From the NCBI GenBank assembly GCA_963730555.1, contig CAVSSS010000011.1, positions 186,001-250,000 of the forward strand: a stretch of DNA of 64,000 nt, in the 5' to 3' direction. Positions within the stretch are counted from its first letter, which is position 1, and each line of letters opens with the position of its first letter. The notes beneath the pieces were generated by a model. It searched no databases. It saw only the letters and a program-made list of their open reading frames with translations, and was not told the origin of the DNA. Shown here in pieces: positions 8,357 through 17,560 of the stretch. The DNA comes from Roseiarcus sp963730555 (GTDB lineage Bacteria > Pseudomonadota > Alphaproteobacteria > Rhizobiales > Beijerinckiaceae). A program made the translations under genes and the position numbers.

Positions 8357-9148
8357 TCACAATGTCTCGACATTGGCGTCGACGCCGATCGACTGGCCGG
8401 ATACGTTACGCCCCGCTGGCGACAGTAGGTACGCGATTGTCGCGGCGACGTCGCTAGCTGTCACCATTCGGCGCATCGAGACCCGCTCGAGATAGGTCTT
8501 TTCCATAGCCTCGTAGCTGACGCCCGTCTGTCTGGCGCGCGCAGTGATCACTCCGGTCATGCGCGGTCCCTCGACGATCCCAGGCAGAATTGCATTGACG
8601 CGGATGTTGGCGGGTCCTAGCTCCTTGGCGAGGCTTTGGGTCAATCCGATAACGCCAAACTTGGCCGCCGAATAGGGTGTGCGGAACGCGTAGCCAAACC
8701 GCCCCGCCGAGGAGGACAGATTGACGATCGAACCGCCGCCGGCGGCCTTGAGCATCGGCACGGCAAAGTGCGCACAGAGGAACTGTCCCGTCAGGCAGAC
8801 GTCGATGGTGCGCCGCCAATCCTCCGGCTTGATCTCCTCGACCCCGCCGGTCGGCCCGGCGATGCCTGCGTTGTTGATCAGCGCGTCAAGCCCGCCAAGC
8901 GACGCCTTGACGTCATCGAACAGGCGTGCGACGTCCGCTTCGGATGAGACATCGGCCTTCGTCACTCCAGCGTCAGGATGAGAGGCGCGGTAGTCGGTGA
9001 GGAACTGGTCGGCGACATCGCAGATATGGACCTCAGCGCCACGAGCGATGAGCAGGTCGGCGGTCGCGCGCCCGATGCCCGAGGCGCCGGCCGTGACCAG
9101 GACGCGCAGCGTCTCCGGGAGCGCAAAGACGTCAGCGGGATCGCTCAT
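8357..9148 (-). CDS. Short-chain dehydrogenase/reductase (SDR)
   Basis: This is a classical 263-residue SDR. The cofactor motif is an Ala variant of TGxxxGIG (VTAGASGIGRA, residues 18-28), followed by NNAGIAG, the catalytic Ser in NLSSSAG and the YxxxK in TPYSAAKFG. Its place after a sugar permease (16 bases) and before a hydroxyacid dehydrogenase suggests oxidation of the imported sugar, probably at C1 to the lactone. The stop overlaps the possible GTG start of the next gene. Confidence 0.9.
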   Translation of the reverse strand: MSDPADVFALPETLRVLVTAGASGIGRATADLLIARGAEVHICDVADQFLTDYRASHPDAGVTKADVSSEADVARLFDDVKASLGGLDALINNAGIAGPTGGVEEIKPEDWRRTIDVCLTGQFLCAHFAVPMLKAAGGGSIVNLSSSAGRFGYAFRTPYSAAKFGVIGLTQSLAKELGPANIRVNAILPGIVEGPRMTGVITARARQTGVSYEAMEKTYLERVSMRRMVTASDVAATIAYLLSPAGRNVSGQSIGVDANVETL

Positions 9149-9164
9149 TCATTCACTCCGACAA

Positions 9165-11240
9165 TCAGGCTCGCCTGTCGCGCAGCGCCATAACGGCGAC
9201 AAGAACGACAAGGCCAAACAGAATCGTTCGCGTCGCGTAGGGCAGCGTCGTGCCCGCGAGCAGCGTCTGCAGCGAGGTCAACAACAGCGCCCCGCCGAGC
9301 ATGCCGAGATAGCTCCCTCGGCCGCCGGTGATCAACGCCCCGCCGACCACCACCACCGCTATCGAAGGAAGGAGATAGTCGTCGCCCATTCCGAGGCTCC
9401 CCTGCCCGGAAAATCCGGTGAGGAGGATGCCAACAAGCGCGGAACAGAGCGCGGAGAGCATGTAGACGCCGACGGTCGTGCGGCCGACCGCAATCCCGGA
9501 GAGGCGCGCGACGCGAATCCCATTGCCGATTCCATAAACCCGCCGGCCGAACGGCGTGTCCGACAGTAGGACCGTCGCGAAGATGACAAAAGCGATCAAG
9601 AAAAAGACGACAGGCGTGAGGCCCGCGAGATGCCCGGTCATGAACCAGCGCAAGAGCGGCGAGGCGAAGCCCGCCGGCGTTCCATGGGAGTAGAGCAGCG
9701 CCGCGCCCTGCAGAAAGCCGTTCATAGCCAAGGTCACCACGATCGGCGACAATCCGAGCGCGACGACGCCAACGCCGTTGATGAAGCCAATAAGGCAGGC
9801 CAGCGCCAACACGACCGGCAGCGCATAGAGGAGCGCGGCGTCGGACCCTTGCACCAGGCCGGCAAGCAGGATGCCGCAGAAACCAATGGTCCAGGGCACG
9901 GAGAGGTCGAGTCCGCCGGTCAGGATAACCGTCCCCTGGCCGAGCGCCAGGATGGCGAGGAAGCCTGAGAGAACGACAAGCGCGTCCCAATAGCGCCAGT
10001 TGCTGATGGCGTGTCCGAGCGTCAGTTGCGTCACGAAGAGAACAATCAGGAAGCAGACATAGGCTGGGAGCGCGTAGCGCAGCGTCTGAGCGTGACGCGT
10101 AAACCAGCTTGTCCCAGACAAAGGAGACGTTGCGCTTTCGCTGAAGCCGCCCACGGCAAGACGCCTGTCGCCGCCGCCGATCTGGCGGGGCAGCATGCCC
10201 TTTCGCCAGGCCGCGAGATGGACGAGCCCGCCGCGAATCTGCCCCGCCAATGTCGAGTCGCGCGATATGGATGACGCGAGCACGGCGAGCAGAAGGATCA
10301 GCCCCTCGGCTATGCTCGAGTAGTAGGCGGAGACGTTAAGCACGAGGAGAATATTGACGACGATCATCAGGATGTAGGCGCCGACGATCGAGCCGATCGG
10401 ACCCCCGCGACCGCCGCCGAGGCGCGTCCCGCCGACGACGACCGCGGCGAAGATCGACAAGAGCAGAGGGTTGCCCACCAGCGGATCGCCTGAGCCGGTC
10501 TGCGCGCTGATGAAGACGCCCGCAAGACCATAGAAACCGCCCGCAAGCACGTAGACGCCAAAGCGCACCAGCATGACGCGGACGCCCGTCGCGGCGCTTG
10601 CGTCGGCGTCGCTTCCGACGGCGTAGATCGCTGTTCCGAACCGCGTGTTTTTGAGCCAAAGCCAAAACGCGACCAGCGCGAGGAGAAGCACGATCGGCAT
10701 CGGCAGCTTGTTCGGAATGGCGTCCCCTAAGAAGAACGTTCCGAGCGAAGGAGAAACGAAACCGCCCGGCTTCTCCATGACGAGCAAGGTGACGCCCTGC
10801 ACGATGAACATGGTGGAGAGCGTCACCACGATCGGCTGCAACCGCAGGAAGGCGATGAACAGCCCGTTGAAGGCGCCGACCGCGGCGCCGACGCCAACTC
10901 CCGCGAGCGTCCATAAGACGACCGACGCATCTGGATTCGTCGGGCTCATGCTCGCCGCCAACGCAACGTTGACGAGAGAGAGCACGGCGCCCGCGGACAG
11001 GTCGAAGCCGCCGACGAGAATGACAAGGGTCTCGCCGAATGCGGCGATTGCGAGTGAGGCTCCGCCGCTCGCAAGGAAGCTCACATCAAAGTAGGAAAGC
11101 GGCGCGGTGTTGACCGCGTCGACAATCAACAGAAGCGCGAGAAAAACGACGATCGCCGTGATGAGCCCGCGGCTGCGGGCGAGCCGGAGCCACAGCGTCG
11201 AGCGCGCTGGAGCGGCGGCCTCGAGGGCCCGAACGCTCAC
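9165..11240 (-). CDS. Fused tandem ribose-type ABC permease
   Basis: This 691-residue membrane protein is two RbsC/AraH-type permeases in one chain; a usual one has about 320-340 residues. The diagnostic loop occurs twice: GGFDLSAGAVLSLVN in the N-half and GGLDLSVPWTIGFCG in the C-half. The later conserved Gly-rich segments (VVGGTRLGGGRG and VVGGALITGGRG) are also duplicated. A linker with charged residues (about 350-385) joins the halves. The start chosen is a GTG sharing GTGA with the ATPase stop; an ATG 45 bases upstream lies inside the ATPase. One chain would supply both transmembrane halves. Confidence 0.9.
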   Translation of the reverse strand: MSVRALEAAAPARSTLWLRLARSRGLITAIVVFLALLLIVDAVNTAPLSYFDVSFLASGGASLAIAAFGETLVILVGGFDLSAGAVLSLVNVALAASMSPTNPDASVVLWTLAGVGVGAAVGAFNGLFIAFLRLQPIVVTLSTMFIVQGVTLLVMEKPGGFVSPSLGTFFLGDAIPNKLPMPIVLLLALVAFWLWLKNTRFGTAIYAVGSDADASAATGVRVMLVRFGVYVLAGGFYGLAGVFISAQTGSGDPLVGNPLLLSIFAAVVVGGTRLGGGRGGPIGSIVGAYILMIVVNILLVLNVSAYYSSIAEGLILLLAVLASSISRDSTLAGQIRGGLVHLAAWRKGMLPRQIGGGDRRLAVGGFSESATSPLSGTSWFTRHAQTLRYALPAYVCFLIVLFVTQLTLGHAISNWRYWDALVVLSGFLAILALGQGTVILTGGLDLSVPWTIGFCGILLAGLVQGSDAALLYALPVVLALACLIGFINGVGVVALGLSPIVVTLAMNGFLQGAALLYSHGTPAGFASPLLRWFMTGHLAGLTPVVFFLIAFVIFATVLLSDTPFGRRVYGIGNGIRVARLSGIAVGRTTVGVYMLSALCSALVGILLTGFSGQGSLGMGDDYLLPSIAVVVVGGALITGGRGSYLGMLGGALLLTSLQTLLAGTTLPYATRTILFGLVVLVAVMALRDRRA

Positions 11241-12778
11241 GCCACAGCCTCCTCGCGCAGCGTCTCGCCGCCGAGCGCCGGCCACATGATCGCGCGTTCG
11301 GTGAGGTCCTTCGCCGCGATCTCCGCGACCAACCGGCCGCTGTACAGCACGATCACCCGATCGCAGAGATGAACCAGTTCGGGGATTTCGGTCGAGTGAA
11401 ACAGGATGCTGCCGCCAGCCTCGACGTAATTGCGCATCAGCACGTAGAGTTCATGCTTGGTGCCGACGTCGATGCCGCGCGTCGGATCGAACAGAAGCAG
11501 AATACGGCTCTCGGCGAGCAGCCATTTGGCGATGGCGATCTTCTGCTGATTGCCGCCGGAGAATGCGGACACGTGCGTCCATAAAGCTCGGCGCTCGACC
11601 TCGACCCGCTCGAAGACGCGCGAGACCTCGGCTGCCTCCCGCGCTTTATCGATGAGACCGCCCCTGGCGAACCGCTCGATAACCGGCAGCGAGGCGTTGT
11701 GCTTGCCGGGCAGATTTATGAACAGCGCCTCGCTCTTGCGGTCCTCGGGCACGAGACCGATGCCGACATTCGGCTTGAGCGCGTCGCTCGGAGCGCCAAT
11801 CACAACCGGACGGCCATCGAGCAACATTTCTCCGCCACGAACATCGGCCATGCCGAAACAAGCGAGGAAAAGGTCGAGCTGGCCCATTCCCTGAAGGCCC
11901 GCCACGCCAAGGATCTCGCCTCGATGCAAGGCGAAGCTCGCGTTTTCCAGTTTCTCGCCCGCGGCGAGGTCGCGCACGGCGAAGACTTCCGGCGCCTCGG
12001 TCGGCCGCGCCGCTGGCCGCGGGGGAAACGTTTGCGCGATCGAGTGGCCGACGATCATCTCGACCACCTGCTCCTCGCTGAAATCGCTGACCGCTCCGGT
12101 CGTGATATGGCGGCCATTGCGCAGAATTGTCAGCCGATCGCAGAACGCGCGGACTTCCCGCATCCGATGCGAGATGAAGACGACGGTGACGCCCTGGCTT
12201 TTGAGGCGAACGATCAGGTCGCCGAGCCAATCGACGTCGCGGCCCGCGAGAGTCGAAGTCGGCTCGTCGAGCAAGATCAGGCGAGGCTTGCGGTAAACAG
12301 CGCGGGCGATCTCGATCTTCTGCTGCACGGCGAGATCGAGTCCGCCCACCTCGGCGTCGAGATCGACATCGAAGCCCAGGGAGGCCAGATGTTCGCGTAG
12401 CGCCGCAGCGGCCTTCCTGCGGCGGATCATGCCCATAGGCCCCATCGGCGCATAGGGCAGAAGCATGTTGTCCAGGACGGTCAGGTCGGGGACTAGCGTC
12501 ATTTCCTGGAACGCAGTTTGGACGCCGAGCGCGTGGGCGGCGCGTGGCGAACGCAGGCGCGCAGGCTGGCCAAAGACCTCAATGCTTCCAACGTCCGGCA
12601 GGATCAGTCCGGAGAGAAGCTTGACGATCGTGGATTTACCGGCGCCGTTCTCGCCGAGCAGCGCGTGCACGCTTCCCTTCGCGACCGTGAACGAGACATC
12701 GTCGACTGCGACGGTGGCGCCGAAGGTCTTGCGCAGATTGACGACGGACACTGCCACATCGCCGGACGCCTCCGTCAT
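11237..12778 (-). CDS. Sugar ABC transporter ATP-binding protein (RbsA type)
   Basis: This 513-residue protein has two ABC domains in tandem, as in RbsA/XylG/MglA. The first has Walker A GENGAGKST (about 39-47) and a Walker B region ILLDEPTSTLAGRD. The second has a degenerate Walker A (GVAGLQGMGQLD), signature SGGNQQK and LLLFDPTRGID. It energises uptake through the fused permease. The stop codon overlaps the permease start by 4 bases (GTGA), so the two are translationally coupled. Confidence 0.95.
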   Translation of the reverse strand: MTEASGDVAVSVVNLRKTFGATVAVDDVSFTVAKGSVHALLGENGAGKSTIVKLLSGLILPDVGSIEVFGQPARLRSPRAAHALGVQTAFQEMTLVPDLTVLDNMLLPYAPMGPMGMIRRRKAAAALREHLASLGFDVDLDAEVGGLDLAVQQKIEIARAVYRKPRLILLDEPTSTLAGRDVDWLGDLIVRLKSQGVTVVFISHRMREVRAFCDRLTILRNGRHITTGAVSDFSEEQVVEMIVGHSIAQTFPPRPAARPTEAPEVFAVRDLAAGEKLENASFALHRGEILGVAGLQGMGQLDLFLACFGMADVRGGEMLLDGRPVVIGAPSDALKPNVGIGLVPEDRKSEALFINLPGKHNASLPVIERFARGGLIDKAREAAEVSRVFERVEVERRALWTHVSAFSGGNQQKIAIAKWLLAESRILLLFDPTRGIDVGTKHELYVLMRNYVEAGGSILFHSTEIPELVHLCDRVIVLYSGRLVAEIAAKDLTERAIMWPALGGETLREEAVA

Positions 12779-12851
12779 ATATCCACCTTGCGTCCCTGTG
12801 GCGCCGACCTGGTCTCGAGGCGGGGCGCTTCTCCCCGCCTCATTTCGAGGA

Positions 12852-13976
12852 TCAATGCTCGGGCTGGCCGACGAGCGCGGCGCTCAAGCCGATCTCCGGC
12901 GTCTGTTCCGAAAAGATCGAGGCGAACCAGCCGGGATTGCTGACAATCGTCGGGCTGAAGGCGTTGCATCCAGCTTTCATTTCCTCCCAGGTTCCCTCTT
13001 GGCAGAACTTGACCGTTTCGTTGGTGACGACCGGCAGCGGCAGCTTGGTGAGTTTCGGCACGTCCTTGCCCTCGAGCTTGTCGACGGCGAGCTTGAGCGC
13101 GAGACCGCCCGAGTAGGGCGGCGAGGCGTAGGAGATGCTCGGATATCCCATCGGCCGATAGGTGCCCGAGGAGCCGTCGATCTTGGTGTCCGCCGGCAGC
13201 ATCTGGATACGGTGCCCGTTCGATCCTTCACCGGCGCAGGGCTTCTTCTTGTTGTCAGGGATGCCGGCCTCATCCTGCATCGACGCCGCAGTGTAGCAAC
13301 CGACCTGCATCCACAAGCCGTCGATCTCATTCCAATTGTGGGTGGCGAGAATTTTCGAAAGCTCAGTGCGGGCGACGGCCTGCGACCACATGCCGACCGC
13401 CTCCCCAACGACATGGATGTCGGGATGCTTGGCGAAAACCGCCTTCGCCGCCGCGGTGCGCTGCGTGTCGACCGAGGTTCCGGGCACGCCGGTGATGATG
13501 ACGATGTTGCCCTTGCCGCCCAGCTTGTCGACCAGCCATTGCGCCGTGACTCGCCCGGCCTCATCCTGATCGATGTGGGTGTTGTAGGCGCAAGGCTCGG
13601 TGATCTCGGCGTCGTAAGCGAAAACCACCACACCCTTGTCGCAGGCGTTCTTCACCACCTGATTGAGCGCCGTCGGCGAGATCGGATAGACCACGATCGC
13701 CTTCGCGCCTTGCTGGACCATCGCGTTGATCTGCTGGATCTGCCGCTGCGCGTTGGGACCCGCGACCTGCACGGTCAGGTCCACTTTGTCGCGAAGCGAC
13801 GCATGGTCGGCCATGGCCTTGACCATGTTCGCCGCCTCGGCCTGCCAGTCATTGCCGATATAGCTCATGCTGAGGAAGACTTTGAACTTGTCCGCAGCCT
13901 GTGCGGAGATCCCGGCGGCCGCCAGGAATGCGGCTCCAAGCGCTGTTGCGCCGACGACACACGACGATAGTCTCAT
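12852..13976 (-). CDS. Periplasmic sugar-binding protein of the ribose ABC family
   Basis: The protein is a type I periplasmic binding protein of 374 residues, first gene of the cluster. The start at 13976 is preferred because a strong GGGAGGAGG lies just before it and it gives a proper signal peptide ending ISAQA-AD. An in-frame start 51 bases upstream would spoil the signal. The mature part starts FKVFLSMSYIGNDWQAE, as in RbsB-like proteins, and has the usual PISPTALNQVVKNACDKGV block. Several cysteines (CAYNTH, GCYTAAS, KPCAGEG, KFCQEG, GCNAF) are unusual for the family and may form disulfides. The ligand is unknown. Confidence 0.9.
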   Translation of the reverse strand: MRLSSCVVGATALGAAFLAAAGISAQAADKFKVFLSMSYIGNDWQAEAANMVKAMADHASLRDKVDLTVQVAGPNAQRQIQQINAMVQQGAKAIVVYPISPTALNQVVKNACDKGVVVFAYDAEITEPCAYNTHIDQDEAGRVTAQWLVDKLGGKGNIVIITGVPGTSVDTQRTAAAKAVFAKHPDIHVVGEAVGMWSQAVARTELSKILATHNWNEIDGLWMQVGCYTAASMQDEAGIPDNKKKPCAGEGSNGHRIQMLPADTKIDGSSGTYRPMGYPSISYASPPYSGGLALKLAVDKLEGKDVPKLTKLPLPVVTNETVKFCQEGTWEEMKAGCNAFSPTIVSNPGWFASIFSEQTPEIGLSAALVGQPEH

Positions 13977-14020
13977 CAAGGTCCTCCTCCCATTTGGCGG
14001 CCTTGCTGGCCGTTGACTTT

Positions 14021-14033
14021 TGATCATAGATCA
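14021..14033. promoter_or_regulatory. Candidate GntR-type operator
   Basis: TGATCATAGATCA is a perfect 5-3-5 palindrome (TGATC-ATA-GATCA) in the 119-base space between the binding-protein gene and the divergent FCD-type regulator. Position and shape fit the operator of a GntR/FadR-family repressor that controls both directions. No experimental consensus for this regulator is known to me. Confidence 0.45.
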
Positions 14034-14095
14034 CAAATCATGAAGCGCGCAAGACATGAGGCCTACGGGCCTCGAGAGACGGACAGGCGGTTGCA

Positions 14096-14776
14096 ATGAC
14101 GGTCGCGGCCGTCGCTCAGGCGGATATTCGGTCGGCGCCCGTCGCGCGCGACACCCTGCAGGAACGCGTCTACAATCGGTTGGCGAATCTGATCCTCGAC
14201 GGCGACATCCCCCCGGGCAAGCTCGTCACGATCCAAAGTTTGGCGGAGGCGTTCGGCGTCAGCGCCATGCCCGTGCGGGAGGCGCTCAAGCGGCTCACCG
14301 CGTCCAACGCCCTGACCGTGGTCTCCGGACGTAGCATCGGCGTTCCGCCAATCACGCTTGAGCGGTTCGCCGACCTGCGCAACGTACGCCGCGAGATCGA
14401 GGGCGCGGCGACCGCATGGGCGGCCAAGCGCATCGACGCCGACAGTCTCGCGGCCCTCGAGCAGGACCTTGGCCGCATGGACCAGGCGATCGCGTTGGGC
14501 GAGACGACGGCCTATCTCAAGGCCAACCGCTCGTTTCACTTTACGATCTACCGCGCCTCGGGCTCGCCCGTGTCAGTGGCGCTGATCGAGAGCCTTTGGC
14601 TGCAAATCAGCCCCTACTTCAATCTGCTCCAAGGTTCAGGCAACTACGTCTCGGCCAACTCCAGCCATCGGATTGCGGCCGAGGCGTTGAAGCGCGGCGA
14701 CGCCGGTTCGGCGAAAGCGGCGATCAGGGCCGATATCGATCGCGCGTTCGATGTCCTGGCCGCAATGCTGGACTGA
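14096..14776 (+). CDS. GntR-family transcriptional regulator (FadR/FCD subfamily)
   Basis: This 226-residue regulator has an N-terminal winged helix-turn-helix (about 18-85, with the GntR signature IPPGKLVTIQSLAEAFGVS and PVREALKRL) and a C-terminal all-helical FCD effector domain with likely metal ligands in NRSFHFTIY (His) and SSHRIAAEAL (His). Members usually repress a neighbouring catabolic operon and respond to a carboxylic or sugar acid. The gene is divergent from the ABC/BKACE cluster, with a palindrome between them, so it is the likely regulator. Confidence 0.92.
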   Translation: MTVAAVAQADIRSAPVARDTLQERVYNRLANLILDGDIPPGKLVTIQSLAEAFGVSAMPVREALKRLTASNALTVVSGRSIGVPPITLERFADLRNVRREIEGAATAWAAKRIDADSLAALEQDLGRMDQAIALGETTAYLKANRSFHFTIYRASGSPVSVALIESLWLQISPYFNLLQGSGNYVSANSSHRIAAEALKRGDAGSAKAAIRADIDRAFDVLAAMLD

Positions 14777-14931
14777 GACCCGCAACGCCAGCGGCACGGG
14801 CGCGCCGGCAGCCCGGAATTCATGAGCCCGAGCCTGGCTCCCTCGCCCCCGTCGCGCCCGATCAAAGTAAACGGCGTTTTCAACCGGAGCTCAACCGCGA
14901 AGCGCAGTCTTCTGGCCGCGACCCCGAATGT

Positions 14932-15771
14932 TCAGTCAATCTCCGGCGCGATGTCCCGGTCGAGCCAGCCGGGATCGATTTCGGGCAGCGGGATGGCGTC
15001 GATGAGGAGCCGAGTGTAGCGGCTCTTCGGCGAGGCGAAGACATCCTCGCAGCGGCCCTCCTCGACCACCAGGCCTAACTGCATCACGTAGACCCGGTCG
15101 CAAACGGCTCGGATCACCGAGAGATCGTGGCTGATGAACGCCATGGCGAGACCGAGGTCACGGGTCAATGTCTTGAGAAGGTTCAGCGCCTGCGCCTGCG
15201 TCGACACGTCGAGGCCCGAGACGATCTCGTCGGCCAGCACAAAGTCCGGCTCGAGCAACGCGGCGCGGGCGATGCCCACGCGCTGGCGCTGCCCGCCGGA
15301 GAGTTCGTGCGGGGTTCGGTCGAGACAGGAAAGCGGCAGCGCGACGCGATCGCAGAATCCCCGCGCGCGGCGCTCGGCGTCGGCGCCGTCGCGCGCGACG
15401 CGATGAAAGAGGAGCGGCTCCACGAGGATTCGCCTGACCGTATGGCGCGGATTGAGCGAAGTCATCGGATCCTGGAAAATCATCTGCATGCGCCGTCTCA
15501 GCGGCCGCATGTCCAATTCCGCCAGCCGCGAAATGTCGCGTCCGTCGAAGACGATGCTGCCGGCGTCGATGTCGATGAGCCGCAGGAGCGCGCGGCCGAG
15601 CGTCGTTTTGCCTGAGCCCGATTCGCCGACGATGCCGACCGTTTCCCCTCGACCAATCCTGAGATCGACGCCATGCAGGACTTTTACCCCGCCCACGCGT
15701 TCGCCGTTCAGGCGCCGCTTGCCGCCATAGGCGACCTCGACGCCGCTCGCGACGATGAGATCCTGAACCAT
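14932..15771 (-). CDS. Dipeptide/oligopeptide ABC transporter ATP-binding protein (DppF/OppF type)
   Basis: This 279-residue ATPase is the last gene of a five-gene Dpp/Opp operon. It has Walker A GESGSGKTT, Q-loop QDPMTSLNP, signature LSGGQRQR, a Walker B with Glu (LADEIVSGLD) and the switch His in ISHDLS. It pairs with the DppD-type ATPase 8 bases upstream. The C-terminal Opp-type extension with the usual cysteines is short or missing, so it may lack the Fe-S-binding tail of some homologues. Confidence 0.92.
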   Translation of the reverse strand: MVQDLIVASGVEVAYGGKRRLNGERVGGVKVLHGVDLRIGRGETVGIVGESGSGKTTLGRALLRLIDIDAGSIVFDGRDISRLAELDMRPLRRRMQMIFQDPMTSLNPRHTVRRILVEPLLFHRVARDGADAERRARGFCDRVALPLSCLDRTPHELSGGQRQRVGIARAALLEPDFVLADEIVSGLDVSTQAQALNLLKTLTRDLGLAMAFISHDLSVIRAVCDRVYVMQLGLVVEEGRCEDVFASPKSRYTRLLIDAIPLPEIDPGWLDRDIAPEID

Positions 15772-15779
15772 GCGGCGGC

Positions 15780-16646
15780 CTAGCCGACCGTCCCTGTGAC
15801 CTCAAGCCGCAGCTCAGCGACCAAAGCCTCGGGCACGGGAGCGAGCCCCGCGTCGGGCCGATCGTGTCGGGGCCCCGCCGCGATCAGGGCGCGAGTATAG
15901 GCGTGGCGGGGCGACGAGAGAATGTCCGCAGTCGGGCCGGATTCGATGACTGCGCCCGCGAACATGAGCATTACCCGGTCGCAGATTTGCGCCACCACGC
16001 CAAGATCATGAGTGACGAAGATGACGGCGGTCCGATGCGCCTCCTGCATCTGGCGAATAAGCCGTAAGATCTGTTTTTGCACTGTCACGTCGAGCGCCGT
16101 TGTCGGTTCGTCGGCGACGATGATCTTTGGCTCGAGCGCAAACGCCGCGGCGATCAGGACGCGCTGGCGCATGCCGCCCGACAATTGGTGCGGGTAGGAG
16201 CGCAGGACGCGCTCTGCGTCTCTGATATGCACTTCGGCGAGCAATTCGAGCGCGCGTTTGCGCGCGGCCGTGGCCGTCATACCACGGCGCAGCCGCAGGC
16301 CGTCCGTCAGCTGCGCCTGGATGCGCCGGCCTGGGTTGAGCGCAGTCATCGGGTCTTGGGGGACGAGCGCGATGGCGTCGCCGAAGATCGCGCGCGTCTC
16401 GCGCCGCGGCGTCGTCCTCAGGTCACGGCCCTCGAACAGGATTTCGCCATGCGTGATGCGGACCGTGCGCGGCAGCACACCAAGCAGCGCTTTGACGATA
16501 GTGGATTTGCCGGCGCCGCTCTCCCCGACGAGCCCAAGCGTTTCGCCGGCCTCAAGATCGAGGCTCACATTCCGCAGGATCGGCTCAGCGGCGCCGAGTT
16601 CCGAGACCGCGCTTAAACGCCGAATGGAGAGGATCGGCGCGGTCAT
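15780..16646 (-). CDS. Dipeptide/oligopeptide ABC transporter ATP-binding protein (DppD/OppD type)
   Basis: This 288-residue ATPase has Walker A GESGAGKST, Q-loop PQDPMTALNP, signature LSGGMRQR, Walker B VADEPTTALD and TVQKQILRLI typical of DppD. The ATG at 16646 overlaps the stop of the DppC gene (ATGA), which decides the start. A longer reading from 16751 would add an arginine-rich segment that is only the shadow of the permease gene. Confidence 0.93.
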   Translation of the reverse strand: MTAPILSIRRLSAVSELGAAEPILRNVSLDLEAGETLGLVGESGAGKSTIVKALLGVLPRTVRITHGEILFEGRDLRTTPRRETRAIFGDAIALVPQDPMTALNPGRRIQAQLTDGLRLRRGMTATAARKRALELLAEVHIRDAERVLRSYPHQLSGGMRQRVLIAAAFALEPKIIVADEPTTALDVTVQKQILRLIRQMQEAHRTAVIFVTHDLGVVAQICDRVMLMFAGAVIESGPTADILSSPRHAYTRALIAAGPRHDRPDAGLAPVPEALVAELRLEVTGTVG

Positions 16647-17545
16647 CGCTTGAGCACGGGATCGAGCGCCCGCCGCAATCCGTCGCCGAGCTGATTGAAG
16701 GCCAGCACGGTCGCGAACAGCGCCGCGAGCGGCGCCGCGAACAGCCACCATGTCTGATGGATGAACTGCCGTCCTTCGGCGATCATGCCGCCCCAGGTCG
16801 GCGTGTCCGACGACACCGACAGGCCGACGAACGACAGGATCGCCTCGACGATCACCGCAATGCCCATTTCGAGACTCACCAGCGCCAGTAACGCGGGCAC
16901 CACATTGGGGAGGATTTCGCGCATCAGGATATGGAGTGGCGGAAAGCCGATCGCGCGGGCCGCTGTCACGTAGTCGGCTTCAGCCTGCGCCATCGTCTCG
17001 GCGCGTACGACCCGGCAGAAGCGCGTCCAGTCGATGATGGCGATCGCCGCTATGACCGATCCCACGCCAGCGCCGAGAACGGCGACGAGTAGGATCGAGA
17101 GCAACACCGGCGGGAAGGCCATCCAGATGTCGACGAGGCGGGAGATCAGGCCGTCGACCCAGCCGCGATACCAGCCCGCGAGCAATCCGAGCGCCGTGCC
17201 GGCGAGCGCGGCAAGGCTGGCGGCGACAAAAGCGACGATCAGCGCGACGCGCGCCCCATAGATGAGGCGCGAGAGCACGTCCCGGCCAAGGTCGTCCGTG
17301 CCGAGGTAGTAGCCTGGCTCTGCGCTCGTGAGTCCTACCGGCGGCAGGGAGGCGAGCATGAGATCCTGGTCGAGCGGGTTCTTCGGCGCGATCCACGGCG
17401 CGAACAGCGCGATCACGATCAGGGCCAAGATAAAGCCGCCGCCGATCGTTATCTTGGGCTCCGCCATGAGCGCGCGCAGACGCCGAGAGGCAAGGCTCGG
17501 GCCGGCTGCCACAAGAAGAGAAGAAGAAGCGGAGGCTTCCGTCAT
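16643..17545 (-). CDS. Dipeptide/oligopeptide ABC transporter permease (DppC type)
   Basis: This 300-residue inner-membrane protein has the N-terminal first helix and periplasmic OppC_N region (FAPWIAPKNPLDQD, YYLGTDDLGRDVLSR) followed by five more helices. The EAA loop is visible as VTAARAIGFPPLHILMREIL, with the usual Gly. It pairs with the DppB-type permease 15 bases upstream. Confidence 0.93.
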   Translation of the reverse strand: MTEASASSSLLVAAGPSLASRRLRALMAEPKITIGGGFILALIVIALFAPWIAPKNPLDQDLMLASLPPVGLTSAEPGYYLGTDDLGRDVLSRLIYGARVALIVAFVAASLAALAGTALGLLAGWYRGWVDGLISRLVDIWMAFPPVLLSILLVAVLGAGVGSVIAAIAIIDWTRFCRVVRAETMAQAEADYVTAARAIGFPPLHILMREILPNVVPALLALVSLEMGIAVIVEAILSFVGLSVSSDTPTWGGMIAEGRQFIHQTWWLFAAPLAALFATVLAFNQLGDGLRRALDPVLKR

Positions 17546-17560
17546 GTACGGCGGGCCCGC

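Noticed and set aside
12465..13970. 501-codon frame antisense to the ABC ATPase and binding protein
   Set aside because: It spans two well-supported genes on the other strand and has no domain.
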